Source: Mitsuokella jalaludinii DSM 13811 (lineage in GTDB: Bacteria > Bacillota > Negativicutes > Selenomonadales > Selenomonadaceae). From it: a stretch of 64,000 nucleotides of DNA. Where the stretch lies: assembly GCF_000702905.1 (NCBI RefSeq), contig NZ_JNKR01000002.1:124001-188000 (forward strand), written 5' to 3'. Under the pieces are notes generated by a model. The model made no database searches. It saw only the letters and a list, made by a program, of their open reading frames with translations, and was not told where the DNA came from. Made by a program: the position numbers and the translations under genes. Position 1 is the first letter of the stretch. Each line of letters opens with the position of its first letter. Shown piece after piece: positions 29,776 to 38,862 of this stretch.

Positions 29776-31233
29776 ATGTCATGGTTTCATCTGCCGTCCT
29801 GCAGTGAGGGGCGACGCGCGTTCGGCAAGAAATGCCTGAAGCGCCTGGGGCTCGCTCTGCTCGTCGTCTGCCTCCTCATCCTCCTCGCACTCGAGATCAT
29901 CAGCCGCGGCGCAGCGCAGATCTTCAACTACGCGATGGCAAACCAGGACATGCTGCGCGGCACGATCACGGTCGAGCGGCTGATCTCCGACATCACGGGC
30001 CACGTCTACTTCACAGGCCTCGAGTGGAAGGACCGCGAGGGCAATCCCATCCTCGAGATCCCGAGCGGCGACTTCCGCGTCAACGTCTGGGACGTCCTAA
30101 CGCGCGACTTCAAGTCGACGACGATACGCGAGCTCACCGTCAATCAGCCCTCCGTATCCGTCCACCTCTCCGACGACATGAAGGTCGACTTCGTGCGCCC
30201 CTCGCCCGACATGGACCGCCTCAAGAAGGAGTCTGAGGACTGGCGCGAGAAGGTCAACCTCGCGACGCTCGACGCGCGCGAGCGCCGGGCCGTCGGCCAG
30301 TGGCGCCGCGAGCACCACCAGCAGAAAGTCCAGCGCGACTGGCACAACTTCAATGCGGCGGGCAAGCATCTGAAACTGCGCCTGAACGTCCACGACGGCG
30401 GCGTCGAGGTTTTCTACCGCGAGCGCCACTACGTCATGAGCCACGTGCAGATGGCCGTCGACCTCGACACCGCGAAGCAGATGAGCCTCGACATGTCGAT
30501 TGGCGGCTTCGGCGGCACGATGATCGGCGATGCCATCGCGCTCAACGGCACGGTGGACTTCACAACGGACCCGGAGCCCGTCTGCAACACGGCGCTCGTG
30601 CTCTACCAGATTGATCCCTCCTCACTCGGCTTCGGCATGAACATCCACGACAAGATGACGCTCTCGACGTACTTCACGGGTCCCGTCTCCCACCCTATTG
30701 GCACGGGCAAGGTCGAGATGGACGAGCTCCACATCCCGGGCCTCGACTTCGCGAATGTCGAAGGCAAGGTCTACTACGAGAACTCCCTGCTGCAGTTCAC
30801 CGATGTCACGGCTGATGTCTACAAGGGCCGCCTTTCGGCCTACGGCGACTACGACCTTGACACGCGCTTCTACAACCTCTACGGCCATGGCGAAGCCATG
30901 CAGACCGAGGCGGCCCTCCCCAAGAGCGGCCTGCACACGCGCGTTGACCTCGACCTCGAGATCCACTCGGAGGGCTCGGCCAAGAGCACAGTGTCGGCCG
31001 GCTCCTTTGTCTCAGGGCCCGGCCGCTACCACCTGCTGCCCTTTGACCGCCTCTCCGGCAAGGTGACAGACGCGGGCGGCGACCTCCACTTCTACGATGC
31101 CGTCATCAATCTGCCGGGCTTCACCGTCTCGACAGACGCCTTCCACATCCAGCACGGCAAGCTCAGCCTGAACCCCATCAAACTGACCGACAAGGAAGGG
31201 AAGCCGCTCTACACCTTTGTGCCGGACAAGTGA
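29776..31233 (+). CDS. AsmA/TamB-like periplasmic protein with one N-terminal membrane helix
   Basis: A 485-aa protein. One membrane helix at about residues 24-44 (LGLALLVVCLLILLALEIIS) is followed by a long beta-rich region with AsmA/DUF748-type wording (ITGHVYFTGLEWKDREGNPI, LEIPSGDFRVNVWDVL, ADVYKGRLSAYGDYDLDTRF, GDLHFYDAVINLPGFTVST). Such proteins bridge inner and outer membranes and move lipids. At 485 residues it is short for TamB or YhdP and lacks a DUF490-type end, so it is nearer to AsmA. AAAGGAGGGGG precedes the ATG. It is followed by an EamA transporter with a 37-base gap. Confidence 0.68.
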   Translation: MSWFHLPSCSEGRRAFGKKCLKRLGLALLVVCLLILLALEIISRGAAQIFNYAMANQDMLRGTITVERLISDITGHVYFTGLEWKDREGNPILEIPSGDFRVNVWDVLTRDFKSTTIRELTVNQPSVSVHLSDDMKVDFVRPSPDMDRLKKESEDWREKVNLATLDARERRAVGQWRREHHQQKVQRDWHNFNAAGKHLKLRLNVHDGGVEVFYRERHYVMSHVQMAVDLDTAKQMSLDMSIGGFGGTMIGDAIALNGTVDFTTDPEPVCNTALVLYQIDPSSLGFGMNIHDKMTLSTYFTGPVSHPIGTGKVEMDELHIPGLDFANVEGKVYYENSLLQFTDVTADVYKGRLSAYGDYDLDTRFYNLYGHGEAMQTEAALPKSGLHTRVDLDLEIHSEGSAKSTVSAGSFVSGPGRYHLLPFDRLSGKVTDAGGDLHFYDAVINLPGFTVSTDAFHIQHGKLSLNPIKLTDKEGKPLYTFVPDK

Positions 31234-31270
31234 TCATCCCCCACCTCTATCAACGGAAAGGAACAGCCAA

Positions 31271-32194
31271 ATGCCAACTGCCAAGAATCCTGCATCACCC
31301 ACGCCGCCCGCGCGCACAGTGCGCCGCCGCGGCATAGCGCTCGCGCTGACGGGTGCCGTCCTCTGGGGCGGCTCAGGCGTCGCGGGGCAGTACATCCTGC
31401 AGAACTGCGCCTTCTCGACGGAATGGCTCGTCGGCGTGCGCCTCATTCTCTCAGGCGCAATGCTGCTGCTCATCGACCTCGCCTTCTACCGCCAGGATCT
31501 CTTCGCCGTCTTTCGCGAACGGCGTGACGCCGTCGAGACCGTCGCCTTTGCCGTCCTCGGCATGCTCGGCGTCCAATACACCTACTTCGCCGCCATCAAG
31601 TACAGCAACGCCGCGACCGGCACGATCCTCCAGTACCTCATGCCGGTCGTCATCGTCGCCTGGGCAGCGCTGCGCACGCGCAGGCTGCCGCCCTTTGGCG
31701 AACTCCTCTGCGTCGCGCTCGCCGTCCTCGGCACCTTCCTGCTCGTGACGCACGGCAGCCTGACCAGCCTCGCCATCTCGCCGCCCGCCCTCTTCTGGGG
31801 ACTGCTCTCGGCCTTTGCCGCCGCCTTCTACACCGTCCAGCCGAAGCGCCTGATCTGCAAGTACCGCCCGACACTCATCATCGGCTGGGGCATGCTCGTG
31901 GGCGGCCTGCTCTTCCTGCCCGTCTCGCGCCCATGGGACTTCACGGGCCTCTTCAACGCGACAGCCGCCCTGCTCTTTTCCTACATCATCGTCTTCGGCA
32001 CCGTCATCGCCTTCGCCTGCTACCTCGGCAGCCTCCAGTACCTCCAGCCCGCCGAGACGAGCATCCTCGGCTCCGCCGAACCCCTCGCCGCCATCCTCCT
32101 CTCCGTCACTCTGCTCCACATCGCCTTCACCCCCTTCGACCTGCTCGGCGCCCTGAGCATCCTCGCTGCCGTCATCCTCTTGACGCGGAAATAA
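31271..32194 (+). CDS. EamA/DMT-family transporter
   Basis: A 307-aa membrane protein with ten hydrophobic segments in two EamA repeats. The first starts RRRGIALALTGAVLWGGSGV; the second starts near LFWGLLSAFAAAFYTVQPKR. The ending AETSILGSAEPLAAILLSVT is characteristic of the family. Substrate unknown; amino acids or nucleobases are common. The start at 31271 (MPTAKNPA) has AAAGGAA. It is probably cotranscribed with the AsmA-like gene. Confidence 0.88.
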   Translation: MPTAKNPASPTPPARTVRRRGIALALTGAVLWGGSGVAGQYILQNCAFSTEWLVGVRLILSGAMLLLIDLAFYRQDLFAVFRERRDAVETVAFAVLGMLGVQYTYFAAIKYSNAATGTILQYLMPVVIVAWAALRTRRLPPFGELLCVALAVLGTFLLVTHGSLTSLAISPPALFWGLLSAFAAAFYTVQPKRLICKYRPTLIIGWGMLVGGLLFLPVSRPWDFTGLFNATAALLFSYIIVFGTVIAFACYLGSLQYLQPAETSILGSAEPLAAILLSVTLLHIAFTPFDLLGALSILAAVILLTRK

Positions 32195-32207
32195 GCAAAA
32201 TACGCGC

Positions 32208-32250
32208 AAAAAGAAAGCGTCTCTGCTGCATCATGCAACAGAGACGCTTT
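32208..32250. terminator. Bidirectional terminator between EamA and polyamine operons
   Basis: A 12-bp perfect stem (AAAGCGTCTCTG with CAGAGACGCTTT) is flanked by A and T runs, serving two convergent operons. Confidence 0.88.
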
Positions 32251-32276
32251 TTGATTCTGTATCGATGCTCAGCTTC

Positions 32277-33422
32277 TCAGAGCCTCATCTTGAAGTCTTC
32301 GTAGCCGAACTGGCGGACGGGCTGCCAGCTGCCGTCCTCGTCGCTGGCGATGATGGCGGGCAGGGGCATGCCGTTGAAGGTGTTGTTCTTGACCATGGTG
32401 TAGATGGCCATGTCACCAAAGACGATGCGGTCGCCGACGGCGAGGGGCTCGTCGAAGGAGTATGTGCCGATCGTGTCGCCGGCGAGGCAGGTCGGGCCGG
32501 CGAAGGTGTAGGTGTGGGCCTTCTCCCCCGGTTCGCCGCTGCCGAGGACGGGCGGGCGGTACGGCATCTCGATGACGTCGGGCATATGGCAGGCAGCCGA
32601 TGTGTCGAGGATGGCGATGGCGTTCTCCTGCTGGATGTCGAGCACCTCGGCGACGAGGAAGCCCGCGTTGAGCGCGACGGCCTCGCCTGGCTCGACGTAG
32701 ACCGTCAGGCCGTACTTTTCCTGCATGCGGCGGATGCACTTCTTCAAGAGGGCGATGTCGTAGCCTGCCTTCGTGATGTGGTGGCCGCCGCCGAAGTTGA
32801 TCCACTTCATCTGCGGCAGGTACTTGCCGAATTTCGCCTCGACCGCTTCGAGCGTGACGGCGAGCGCATCGGCTCCCTGCTCGCAGAGCGTGTGGAAGTG
32901 CAGGCCCTCAAGGCCCCCGATGGCGCTCTCATCAAAGTCGCGCAGGCGCACGCCGAGGCGCGAGCCCTCCGCGCACGGGTCGTAGATGGCGTGGTCCTGC
33001 GTCGAGCGCTCGGGGTTGATGCGCAGGCCGCACGAGGCGCCGGCTGCGAGTGCCTCCGGGCCGAACTTCTTCCACTGGGCAAAGGAGTTGAAGATGATGT
33101 GGTCACAGATCTTGGTGAGCTCCGCAAATTCCGACTCCTTGTAGGCGGGCGAAAAGACATGGTTCTCTTTGCCCATCTCCTCATGGCCGAGCTTGGCCTC
33201 GTAGAGGCCGCTGGCCGTCGTGCCCGAGAGGTACTGAGCGATCAGCGGGTAGTAGTGGTACATGGAGAAGCACTTCTGGGCGAGCAGCACATGCGCGCCC
33301 GTGCTCTCCTCCACCTCGTGCAGGATGCGCAGGTTGTGCTCCAAGAGGTCTTTGGCGATGACGTACGAGGGCGTCGGCACCTCGAAGAACTCTTTGCGGT
33401 AATGTGATGCCAATTTCCCCAT
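32277..33422 (-). CDS. nspC: Carboxynorspermidine/carboxyspermidine decarboxylase
   Basis: A 381-aa PLP enzyme of the fold-III decarboxylase group. The PLP lysine is in AHVLLAQKCFSMYHYYPLIA; further marks are GLRINPERSTQDHAIYDPC, LHFHTLCEQGADAL, NFGGGHHITK and the C-terminal ILDTSAACHMPDVIEMPYRP. It decarboxylates carboxynorspermidine or carboxyspermidine. Its ATG overlaps the stop of the partner dehydrogenase by one base. It is last in the polyamine operon. Whether the native product is norspermidine or spermidine cannot be read from sequence. Confidence 0.93.
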   Translation of the reverse strand: MGKLASHYRKEFFEVPTPSYVIAKDLLEHNLRILHEVEESTGAHVLLAQKCFSMYHYYPLIAQYLSGTTASGLYEAKLGHEEMGKENHVFSPAYKESEFAELTKICDHIIFNSFAQWKKFGPEALAAGASCGLRINPERSTQDHAIYDPCAEGSRLGVRLRDFDESAIGGLEGLHFHTLCEQGADALAVTLEAVEAKFGKYLPQMKWINFGGGHHITKAGYDIALLKKCIRRMQEKYGLTVYVEPGEAVALNAGFLVAEVLDIQQENAIAILDTSAACHMPDVIEMPYRPPVLGSGEPGEKAHTYTFAGPTCLAGDTIGTYSFDEPLAVGDRIVFGDMAIYTMVKNNTFNGMPLPAIIASDEDGSWQPVRQFGYEDFKMRL

Positions 33423-34624
33423 CAGTCGACGAGCTCCGGGTCAAAGCTCTCCTTCCACGGCAGGCCCCACTTGTTGAGGGCGTCCATGAACGGATCCGGG
33501 TCGAACTCCTCGATGTTCTTGACGCCCGGGCCTTTCCAGGTGCCGTTCATGATGAGCATCGCGCCGATCATGGCCGGCACGCCCGTCGTGTAGGAGACGG
33601 CCTGCGAGCCGACTTCCTTGTAGCATTCCTGATGGTCGCAGATGTTGTAGAGGTAGTACGTCTTGTCCTTGCCGTCCTTCTTGCCGCGGAAGATGCAACC
33701 GATGTTCGTCTTGCCCTTCGTGCGCGGGCCGAGGCTTGCCGGATCCGGCAGCACAGCCTTGAGGAACTGCAGTGGCACGATCTTCTTGCCCTCGAACTCG
33801 ATCGGCTCAATGGAGGTCATGCCGACATCCTCGAGGCAGCGGAGGTGATTGAGGTAGCTCTCGCCGAACGTCATGAAGAAGCGGATGCGCTTGATGCCCG
33901 GGATGTTGAGGCCGAGGCTCTCGAGCTCCTCATGGTGCAGGAGGTACATGTCCTTCGGGCCGACTTCCGGGAAGTTGTAGACGCGCTTGATCTCCATCGG
34001 CTTCGTCTCGACCCAGTGGCCGTCCTCCCAGTAGCTGCCGTTGGCCGAGACTTCGCGGATGTTGATCTCCGGGTTGAAGTTCGTCGCGAACGGATAGCCG
34101 TGGTCGCCGGCGTTGCAGTCGAGGATATCGATGTAGTTGATCTCGTCGAAGTGGTGCTTGAGCGCGTAGGCGGCAAAGACGCCCGTGACGCCCGGGTCGA
34201 AGCCGGAGCCGAGGAGCGCCGTGATGCCGGCCTTCTCGTAGCGCTCGCGGTAGGCCCACTGCCACTTGTACTCGAACTTCGCCGTGTCCTCCGGCTCATA
34301 GTTGGCCGTGTCGACGTAGTTCGTCTTCGTCGCGAGGCAGGCATCCATGATGTGCAGGTCCTGGTACGGCAGCGCGAGGTTCAGCACGACGTCTGGCTGG
34401 AAGTCCTCGATGAGCGCGACGAGCGCATCGACATTGTCGGCATCGACCTGCGCCGTGCGGATCTTCGTCTTCGTCGTGCCCTCGAGCTTCTCCTTGAGCG
34501 CGTCGCACTTCGACTTCGTGCGCGAGGCAATCATGATCTCACTGAATTCGTCCGAGTTCTGGCAGCACTTGTGGATGGCGACACTCGCGACGCCGCCGCA
34601 GCCGATGATCAAAGCTTTTCCCAT
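33422..34624 (-). CDS. Carboxy(nor)spermidine synthase (saccharopine dehydrogenase-like)
   Basis: A 400-aa enzyme that condenses a diamine with aspartate semialdehyde using NADPH. The Rossmann start is KALIIGCGGVASVAIHKCCQ, followed by IASRTKSKCDALKEKL, VDADNVDALVALIEDF, NLALPYQDLHIMDACL and LLGSGFDPGVTGVFAAYALK. The short saccharopine dehydrogenase-like length and direct coupling to nspC identify it as CANSDH/CASDH. The start at 34624 has a perfect AGGAGG; a much longer open frame upstream is not coding. Confidence 0.93.
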   Translation of the reverse strand: MGKALIIGCGGVASVAIHKCCQNSDEFSEIMIASRTKSKCDALKEKLEGTTKTKIRTAQVDADNVDALVALIEDFQPDVVLNLALPYQDLHIMDACLATKTNYVDTANYEPEDTAKFEYKWQWAYRERYEKAGITALLGSGFDPGVTGVFAAYALKHHFDEINYIDILDCNAGDHGYPFATNFNPEINIREVSANGSYWEDGHWVETKPMEIKRVYNFPEVGPKDMYLLHHEELESLGLNIPGIKRIRFFMTFGESYLNHLRCLEDVGMTSIEPIEFEGKKIVPLQFLKAVLPDPASLGPRTKGKTNIGCIFRGKKDGKDKTYYLYNICDHQECYKEVGSQAVSYTTGVPAMIGAMLIMNGTWKGPGVKNIEEFDPDPFMDALNKWGLPWKESFDPELVD

Positions 34625-34661
34625 GGTAATACCTCCTGAGATATAGAATGTAGAACAAGTT

Positions 34662-35540
34662 TTATTCCTGGATGTAAGGCTTCTCGAGCGCGAGCAGCAT
34701 CTCGCGCAGGAGCTTGAGGGCCGTGGCCGTCGAGGCACCGCTCGGGTCAAGAGGCGGTGAGAGCTCGACCATGTCACAGCCGACGATGCGGCAGCCGCGG
34801 ATGGTGCGCAGCGCGGCGGACAAGAGGTCCGTGAAGCGCACGCCGCCCGCCTCCGGCGTCCCCGTGCCGGGGAAGCACGAGGGGTCGAGCACATCGAGGT
34901 CGATGGTCAGGTAGACCGGGCGGCCCGCCAGCGACTCAATCGCCTCGTCGAGGCCAGCAAAGCTGAACTTCTGGATCTTCGTGTGGCCTTCGGCCGACCA
35001 GTACCACTCCGCGCGCTCGCCGCTGCGGATGCCGAACTGGAAGATGCGGCCGTCGCCGATGATCTCCCAGATGCGGCGGATGACTGTCGCGTGCGAGAGG
35101 CGGTTACCGAGGTACTCCTCGCGCAGGTCCGTGTGCGCGTCAAAGTGGATGACGGCGACATCCTGGTACTTTGCCTGCACGGCGCGGAAGGCCGGCAGTG
35201 TCACGAGGTGCTCGCCGCCGATGAGGAACGGCAGCTTGCCATCCGCGACGATATCGCGCGCACACGCCTCGATGTCGCCGAGCGCCATCTCCGTGTCGCC
35301 GAAGCAGAGCTCGAGGTCGCCGCCGTCAAATACCTTCGCGTCTTCGAGGTCGAGGTCCTGGTACGGGCTGTACGTCTCGAGCCCATACGACTCCGCGCGC
35401 ATCGTGCGGCTCGCGAAGCGCGTGCCCGGGCGGTACGACGTCGTCGAGTCAAACGGCGCGCCGTAGAGCACAATGCGGCTCTCCTCGTAGGTGTTTTCAC
35501 AGCCGAGGAACGTCTCGACATTACGATTCCGGTTCAACAT
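34662..35540 (-). CDS. speB: Agmatinase
   Basis: A 292-aa ureohydrolase converting agmatine to putrescine and urea. The binuclear manganese motifs are complete: GGEHLVTLP, IHFDAHTDLREEY and LTIDLDVLDPSCFPGTG. The start at 35540 overlaps the end of speE by about 20 bases, with GGAG inside speE. It acts between the arginine decarboxylase and the aminopropyl-transfer steps encoded by its neighbours. Confidence 0.95.
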   Translation of the reverse strand: MLNRNRNVETFLGCENTYEESRIVLYGAPFDSTTSYRPGTRFASRTMRAESYGLETYSPYQDLDLEDAKVFDGGDLELCFGDTEMALGDIEACARDIVADGKLPFLIGGEHLVTLPAFRAVQAKYQDVAVIHFDAHTDLREEYLGNRLSHATVIRRIWEIIGDGRIFQFGIRSGERAEWYWSAEGHTKIQKFSFAGLDEAIESLAGRPVYLTIDLDVLDPSCFPGTGTPEAGGVRFTDLLSAALRTIRGCRIVGCDMVELSPPLDPSGASTATALKLLREMLLALEKPYIQE

Positions 35541-36381
35541 CTCTTAGCATCTCCTCCACATAGTTCGGCAGGGCAAAGGCGCCCACGTGCAGCTGCGTGT
35601 TGTAGTAGCGCGTCTTGAGGCCAAGGGCATTCCAGCGCACCCAGTTGACGTCCTTGACGGGATGGCGCTTCTTTGAGGCAAAGCCGAAGAGCCAGTGGCC
35701 GGACGGGTACGTCGGGATGTGCGCCTGATAGACGCGGCTGATCGGGAAGGAATCGACGATGCGCTTGTGGGCGCGCTGCATCGCGTAGGCGTCCTGCTGG
35801 TAGAACGGGCTCTCGTGCTGGTTGACCATGATGCCGTCCTCGCGCAGCGCCTTGTAGCAGTTGCCGTAGAACTCCTTTGTGAAGAGCCCCTCGCCCGGCC
35901 CGAACGGGTCCGTCGAATCGACGATGATGAGGTCGTAGGCGTCCTCCGCGTGGCGCACGTACTTGAGGCCATCTTCGTAGTGGATGGAGATGCGCGGGTC
36001 AGAAAGGCAGCCCGCCGTCTGCGGCAGGTACTTCTTGCAGACCTCGACGACGAGCTCATCGATCTCAACGAGGTCGATGTGGCGCACCGTCGGGTAGCGC
36101 AAGAGCTCGCGCACCGTGCCACCGTCGCCGCCGCCGATGACGAGGATGTCGTGCGCATCCGGATTGACGCACATCGGCACGTGCGTGATCATCTCGTGGT
36201 AGATGAACTCATCCATCTCCGTCAGCATCATGTAGCCGTCGAGCGTCAGGAAGCGGCCGAACTCCTTCGAATCGAAGATGTCGATGCGCTGAAATTCGCT
36301 GCGGCCCGAGTAGAGCTGGCGGTCCACCTTGATGGAAAAGCGGACATTCGGCGTGTGGTGTTCGGTAAACCAGAGTTCCAT
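35521..36381 (-). CDS. speE: Spermidine synthase
   Basis: A 286-aa aminopropyltransferase: MELWFTEHHTPNVRFSIKVD, FQRIDIFDSKEFGRFLTLDG, EFIYHEMITHVPM, the dcAdoMet-binding ILVIGGGDGGTVRELLRYP and DLIIVDSTDPFGPGEGLF. It moves an aminopropyl group from decarboxylated AdoMet to putrescine. It uses the product of speD in the same operon. GAGGGGGG precedes the ATG. Confidence 0.96.
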   Translation of the reverse strand: MELWFTEHHTPNVRFSIKVDRQLYSGRSEFQRIDIFDSKEFGRFLTLDGYMMLTEMDEFIYHEMITHVPMCVNPDAHDILVIGGGDGGTVRELLRYPTVRHIDLVEIDELVVEVCKKYLPQTAGCLSDPRISIHYEDGLKYVRHAEDAYDLIIVDSTDPFGPGEGLFTKEFYGNCYKALREDGIMVNQHESPFYQQDAYAMQRAHKRIVDSFPISRVYQAHIPTYPSGHWLFGFASKKRHPVKDVNWVRWNALGLKTRYYNTQLHVGAFALPNYVEEMLRDVEPES

Positions 36382-36421
36382 GAAATCCCCCCTCTTAATT
36401 TTTATCGGTATCCTTTCACGA

Positions 36422-37873
36422 TCACTTCACGACATTGAGCCGTGCGATCGTCATGTCTTCAGGGCCCGTCATCTGACAGCCCTTCTTGCGCGCGTAGCGG
36501 ATGTAGGTCAGGATCTCGTCCGTGATGCGCTCGCCCGGCGCGAGAATCGGGATGCCCGGCGGATAGCACATGACGAACTCGCTGCAGACGCGGCCGACCG
36601 TATCCTCGAGCGGCAGCGACTCCTTCTCGGCGTAGAATGCCTCCTGCGGCCCGTAGACGACTTCCGGCTCGATGTACTCGGCCTTGAGCATCTTCGAGGA
36701 ATCCTTGCGGTAGTTGCGCCGGATCTCCGCGAGCGCCGCGACGAGGCGCTCGATGTCCTTCGGGCGGTCGCCGACTGAGACGTAGGCCAGGAGGTTCGCG
36801 ATGTCGCCGAACTCCGTCTGGATGTCGTACTCGTCGCGCAGCAGGTCATAGACCTCGATGCCCGCAAGGCCCGTCGGGCGTGTGAAGATGGAGAGTTTCG
36901 TCGTGTCGAAGTCGTAGACGGAGTCGCCGTTGATGAGCTCGCGGCTGTAGGCGTAGTAGTCGCCGATGGCGTTGATCTCGTCGCGCGCGTACTCGACAAG
37001 ACGGATGACCTTGTCGAAGATCTCCTGGCCGTGCAAGGCGAGGTTGCGGCGGCTGATGTCGAGGCTCGAGAGCAGGAGGTACGAGCCTGAGGTCGTCTGC
37101 GTAATGTTGATGACCTGATGCACGTAGCCCGCATTGACGTTCGGGCCGCAGAGCAGCATCGAGCTCTGCGTCAGCGAGCCGCCCGACTTGTGCATGCTGA
37201 TCGACGCCATGTCAGCGCCCGCCGCCATGGCCGAGACGGGCAGCTTGTCGTTGAAGTAGAAATGCGTGCCGTGCGCCTCGTCGGCGAGCACCATCATGCC
37301 GTGCTCGTGTGCGAGGCGAACGATCTCGCGCAAGTTCGAGCAGATGCCGTAGTACGTCGGATTGTTGACGAGCACGGCCTTCGCGTCGGGATGGCGCCTG
37401 ATGGCGTCCTTGACTTCCTCGACGCGCATGCCGAGCGAGATGCCGAGCGTGTGGTCCATCTGCGGGTTGACGTAGACCGGCACTGCGCCGCAGAGGATCA
37501 GCGCGTTGATAGCGCTGCGGTGCACATTGCGCGGCATGATGATCTTGTCGCCGCGGCCGACGGCCGTCAGCACCATCGCCTGCACGGCCGACGTCGTGCC
37601 GCCAACCATGAAGAACGCATGTGCCGCGCCAAAGGCCTCCGCCGCGAGCTTCTCCGCATCGCGGATGACCGAGACGGGATGGCAGAGATTGTCGAGCATC
37701 TTCATCGAGTTGACATCGACGTCGAGGCACTTCTCCCCGAGGAAGTCCCGGAGCTCCGGATTGCCGCGGCCGCGCTTGTGGCCCGGCACATCAAACGGCA
37801 CGAGGCGCGCGCGCTTCATGCGCTCGAGCGCCTCGAGGATCGGCGCGCGGTCCTGAGTCAGATATCCTCCCAT
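36422..37873 (-). CDS. Aminotransferase-fold arginine decarboxylase (Orn/Lys/Arg decarboxylase family)
   Basis: A 483-aa PLP enzyme: VPFDVPGHKRGRGNPELRDF, HAFFMVGGTTSAVQAMVLTA, VLADEAHGTHFYFNDKLPVS, and the PLP lysine in ASISMHKSGGSLTQSSMLL. The family includes arginine, lysine and ornithine decarboxylases. An agmatinase in the same operon argues for arginine as substrate. It lacks the N-terminal wing domain of the large inducible enzymes. The start at 37873 has GAAGTGAAGGAA. Lysine or ornithine activity cannot be excluded, which matters because diamines decorate peptidoglycan in Selenomonas. Confidence 0.9.
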   Translation of the reverse strand: MGGYLTQDRAPILEALERMKRARLVPFDVPGHKRGRGNPELRDFLGEKCLDVDVNSMKMLDNLCHPVSVIRDAEKLAAEAFGAAHAFFMVGGTTSAVQAMVLTAVGRGDKIIMPRNVHRSAINALILCGAVPVYVNPQMDHTLGISLGMRVEEVKDAIRRHPDAKAVLVNNPTYYGICSNLREIVRLAHEHGMMVLADEAHGTHFYFNDKLPVSAMAAGADMASISMHKSGGSLTQSSMLLCGPNVNAGYVHQVINITQTTSGSYLLLSSLDISRRNLALHGQEIFDKVIRLVEYARDEINAIGDYYAYSRELINGDSVYDFDTTKLSIFTRPTGLAGIEVYDLLRDEYDIQTEFGDIANLLAYVSVGDRPKDIERLVAALAEIRRNYRKDSSKMLKAEYIEPEVVYGPQEAFYAEKESLPLEDTVGRVCSEFVMCYPPGIPILAPGERITDEILTYIRYARKKGCQMTGPEDMTIARLNVVK

Positions 37874-37921
37874 TTCCTTCACTTCCTTATCGTGTGTAGT
37901 ATATGCGCAGAGCACGTCACC

Positions 37922-38713
37922 TCAGTAGAGGTTGCGCCCACTGTAGATCTCGATCATCTCGCGGCGCAGGCTGTTGCTGATGGCCAGGCGGTCCTTCGGC
38001 GGGATCTCGTAGATATCCGTATTGAAGAGGTAGTTCTGCAGCTGCGGCTCCTTGATGAGCATGCGCGTGTGGTAGAGATTCGCCTGATAGAGGTTGATGT
38101 CGACGGCATCGTAGCGGTCGAGCGTCTCCTTGGCAATGAACTCCTGGATGGACCGCATCTTCGAGTCCATGAAGAGCTTGCGGCCGTTGAGGTCGCGCGT
38201 GAAGCCGCGCACGCGGTAGTCCATCGTGATGATGTCCGAGTCGAACTGCGCGATCATGTAGTCGAGCGTCTTCAAGGGCGTGATCTCGCCGCACGTCGCG
38301 ACATCGATGTCGACGCGGAACGTCGCAATGCTCGTGCCCGGGTGGAACTCCGGGTACGTGTGCACCGTCACATGGCTCTTGTCGAGATGCGCGAGGATCG
38401 TGTCGCCGAGGATGGCCGACTCGACCGGCTTCTTGCGCCCCGATGTCACCGCGTCTTCTTCCGCGATCAGCATCGTCACGCTCGCTCCCTGCGGGTCGTA
38501 ATCCTGCTTCGCAATGTTGAGGATGCGCGCGCCGATCATCTCCGTGACCGTCGACAGGATGTTCGTCAAGCGCTCCGAGTTGTACTGCTCGTCGATGTAC
38601 TTGATGTAGTCCTGCTGCTCCCGCTCCGACTTCGCATAACAGATATCATAGATGTTGAAGCTCAATGCCTTCGTCAGGTTATTGAAGCCGTACAGCTTCA
38701 GCTTTTCCTCCAA
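37922..38713 (-). CDS. speD: S-adenosylmethionine decarboxylase proenzyme (E. coli type)
   Basis: A 263-aa pyruvoyl enzyme, colinear with the long proteobacterial SpeD: LKLYGFNNLTKALSFNIYDI, ILNIAKQDYDPQGASVTMLI, the self-cleavage site LDKSHVTVHTYPE with the serine that becomes pyruvate, ATFRVDIDVATCGEITPLK and DYRVRGFTRDLNG. A TTG start at 38713 is needed to keep the family N-terminus; AGGGG lies 8-10 bases upstream. It is the first gene of the polyamine operon. Confidence 0.94.
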   Translation of the reverse strand: MEEKLKLYGFNNLTKALSFNIYDICYAKSEREQQDYIKYIDEQYNSERLTNILSTVTEMIGARILNIAKQDYDPQGASVTMLIAEEDAVTSGRKKPVESAILGDTILAHLDKSHVTVHTYPEFHPGTSIATFRVDIDVATCGEITPLKTLDYMIAQFDSDIITMDYRVRGFTRDLNGRKLFMDSKMRSIQEFIAKETLDRYDAVDINLYQANLYHTRMLIKEPQLQNYLFNTDIYEIPPKDRLAISNSLRREMIEIYSGRNLY

Positions 38714-38734
38714 TCCACAAACCCCTGCCTTTCA

Positions 38735-38766
38735 CCAAAAAGGCCACGGCTCCAGAAGCCGTGGCC
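38735..38766 (-). terminator. Terminator-like hairpin in the speD leader
   Basis: GGCCACGGCT pairs with its complement (38742-38766), followed by TTTTT on the minus strand. It lies downstream of a good promoter and upstream of speD, so it may attenuate the polyamine operon, or simply end the trmD operon. Confidence 0.65.
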
Positions 38767-38786
38767 TGTCTGCTATCGTTAGCTTT

Positions 38787-38815
38787 ATTGTAGCAGATTC
38801 AACTCGTTGAAACAA
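38787..38815 (-). promoter_or_regulatory. Promoter of the polyamine operon
   Basis: Minus strand TTGTTT (38815-38810), 17-base spacer, TACAAT (38792-38787). The predicted start lies about ten bases before the 38742-38766 hairpin. Confidence 0.6.
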
Positions 38816-38862
38816 GAAGAATCTTGCGCCCGGAGCCCTCTCTTGAGCAGGTGTCCCCGCCG

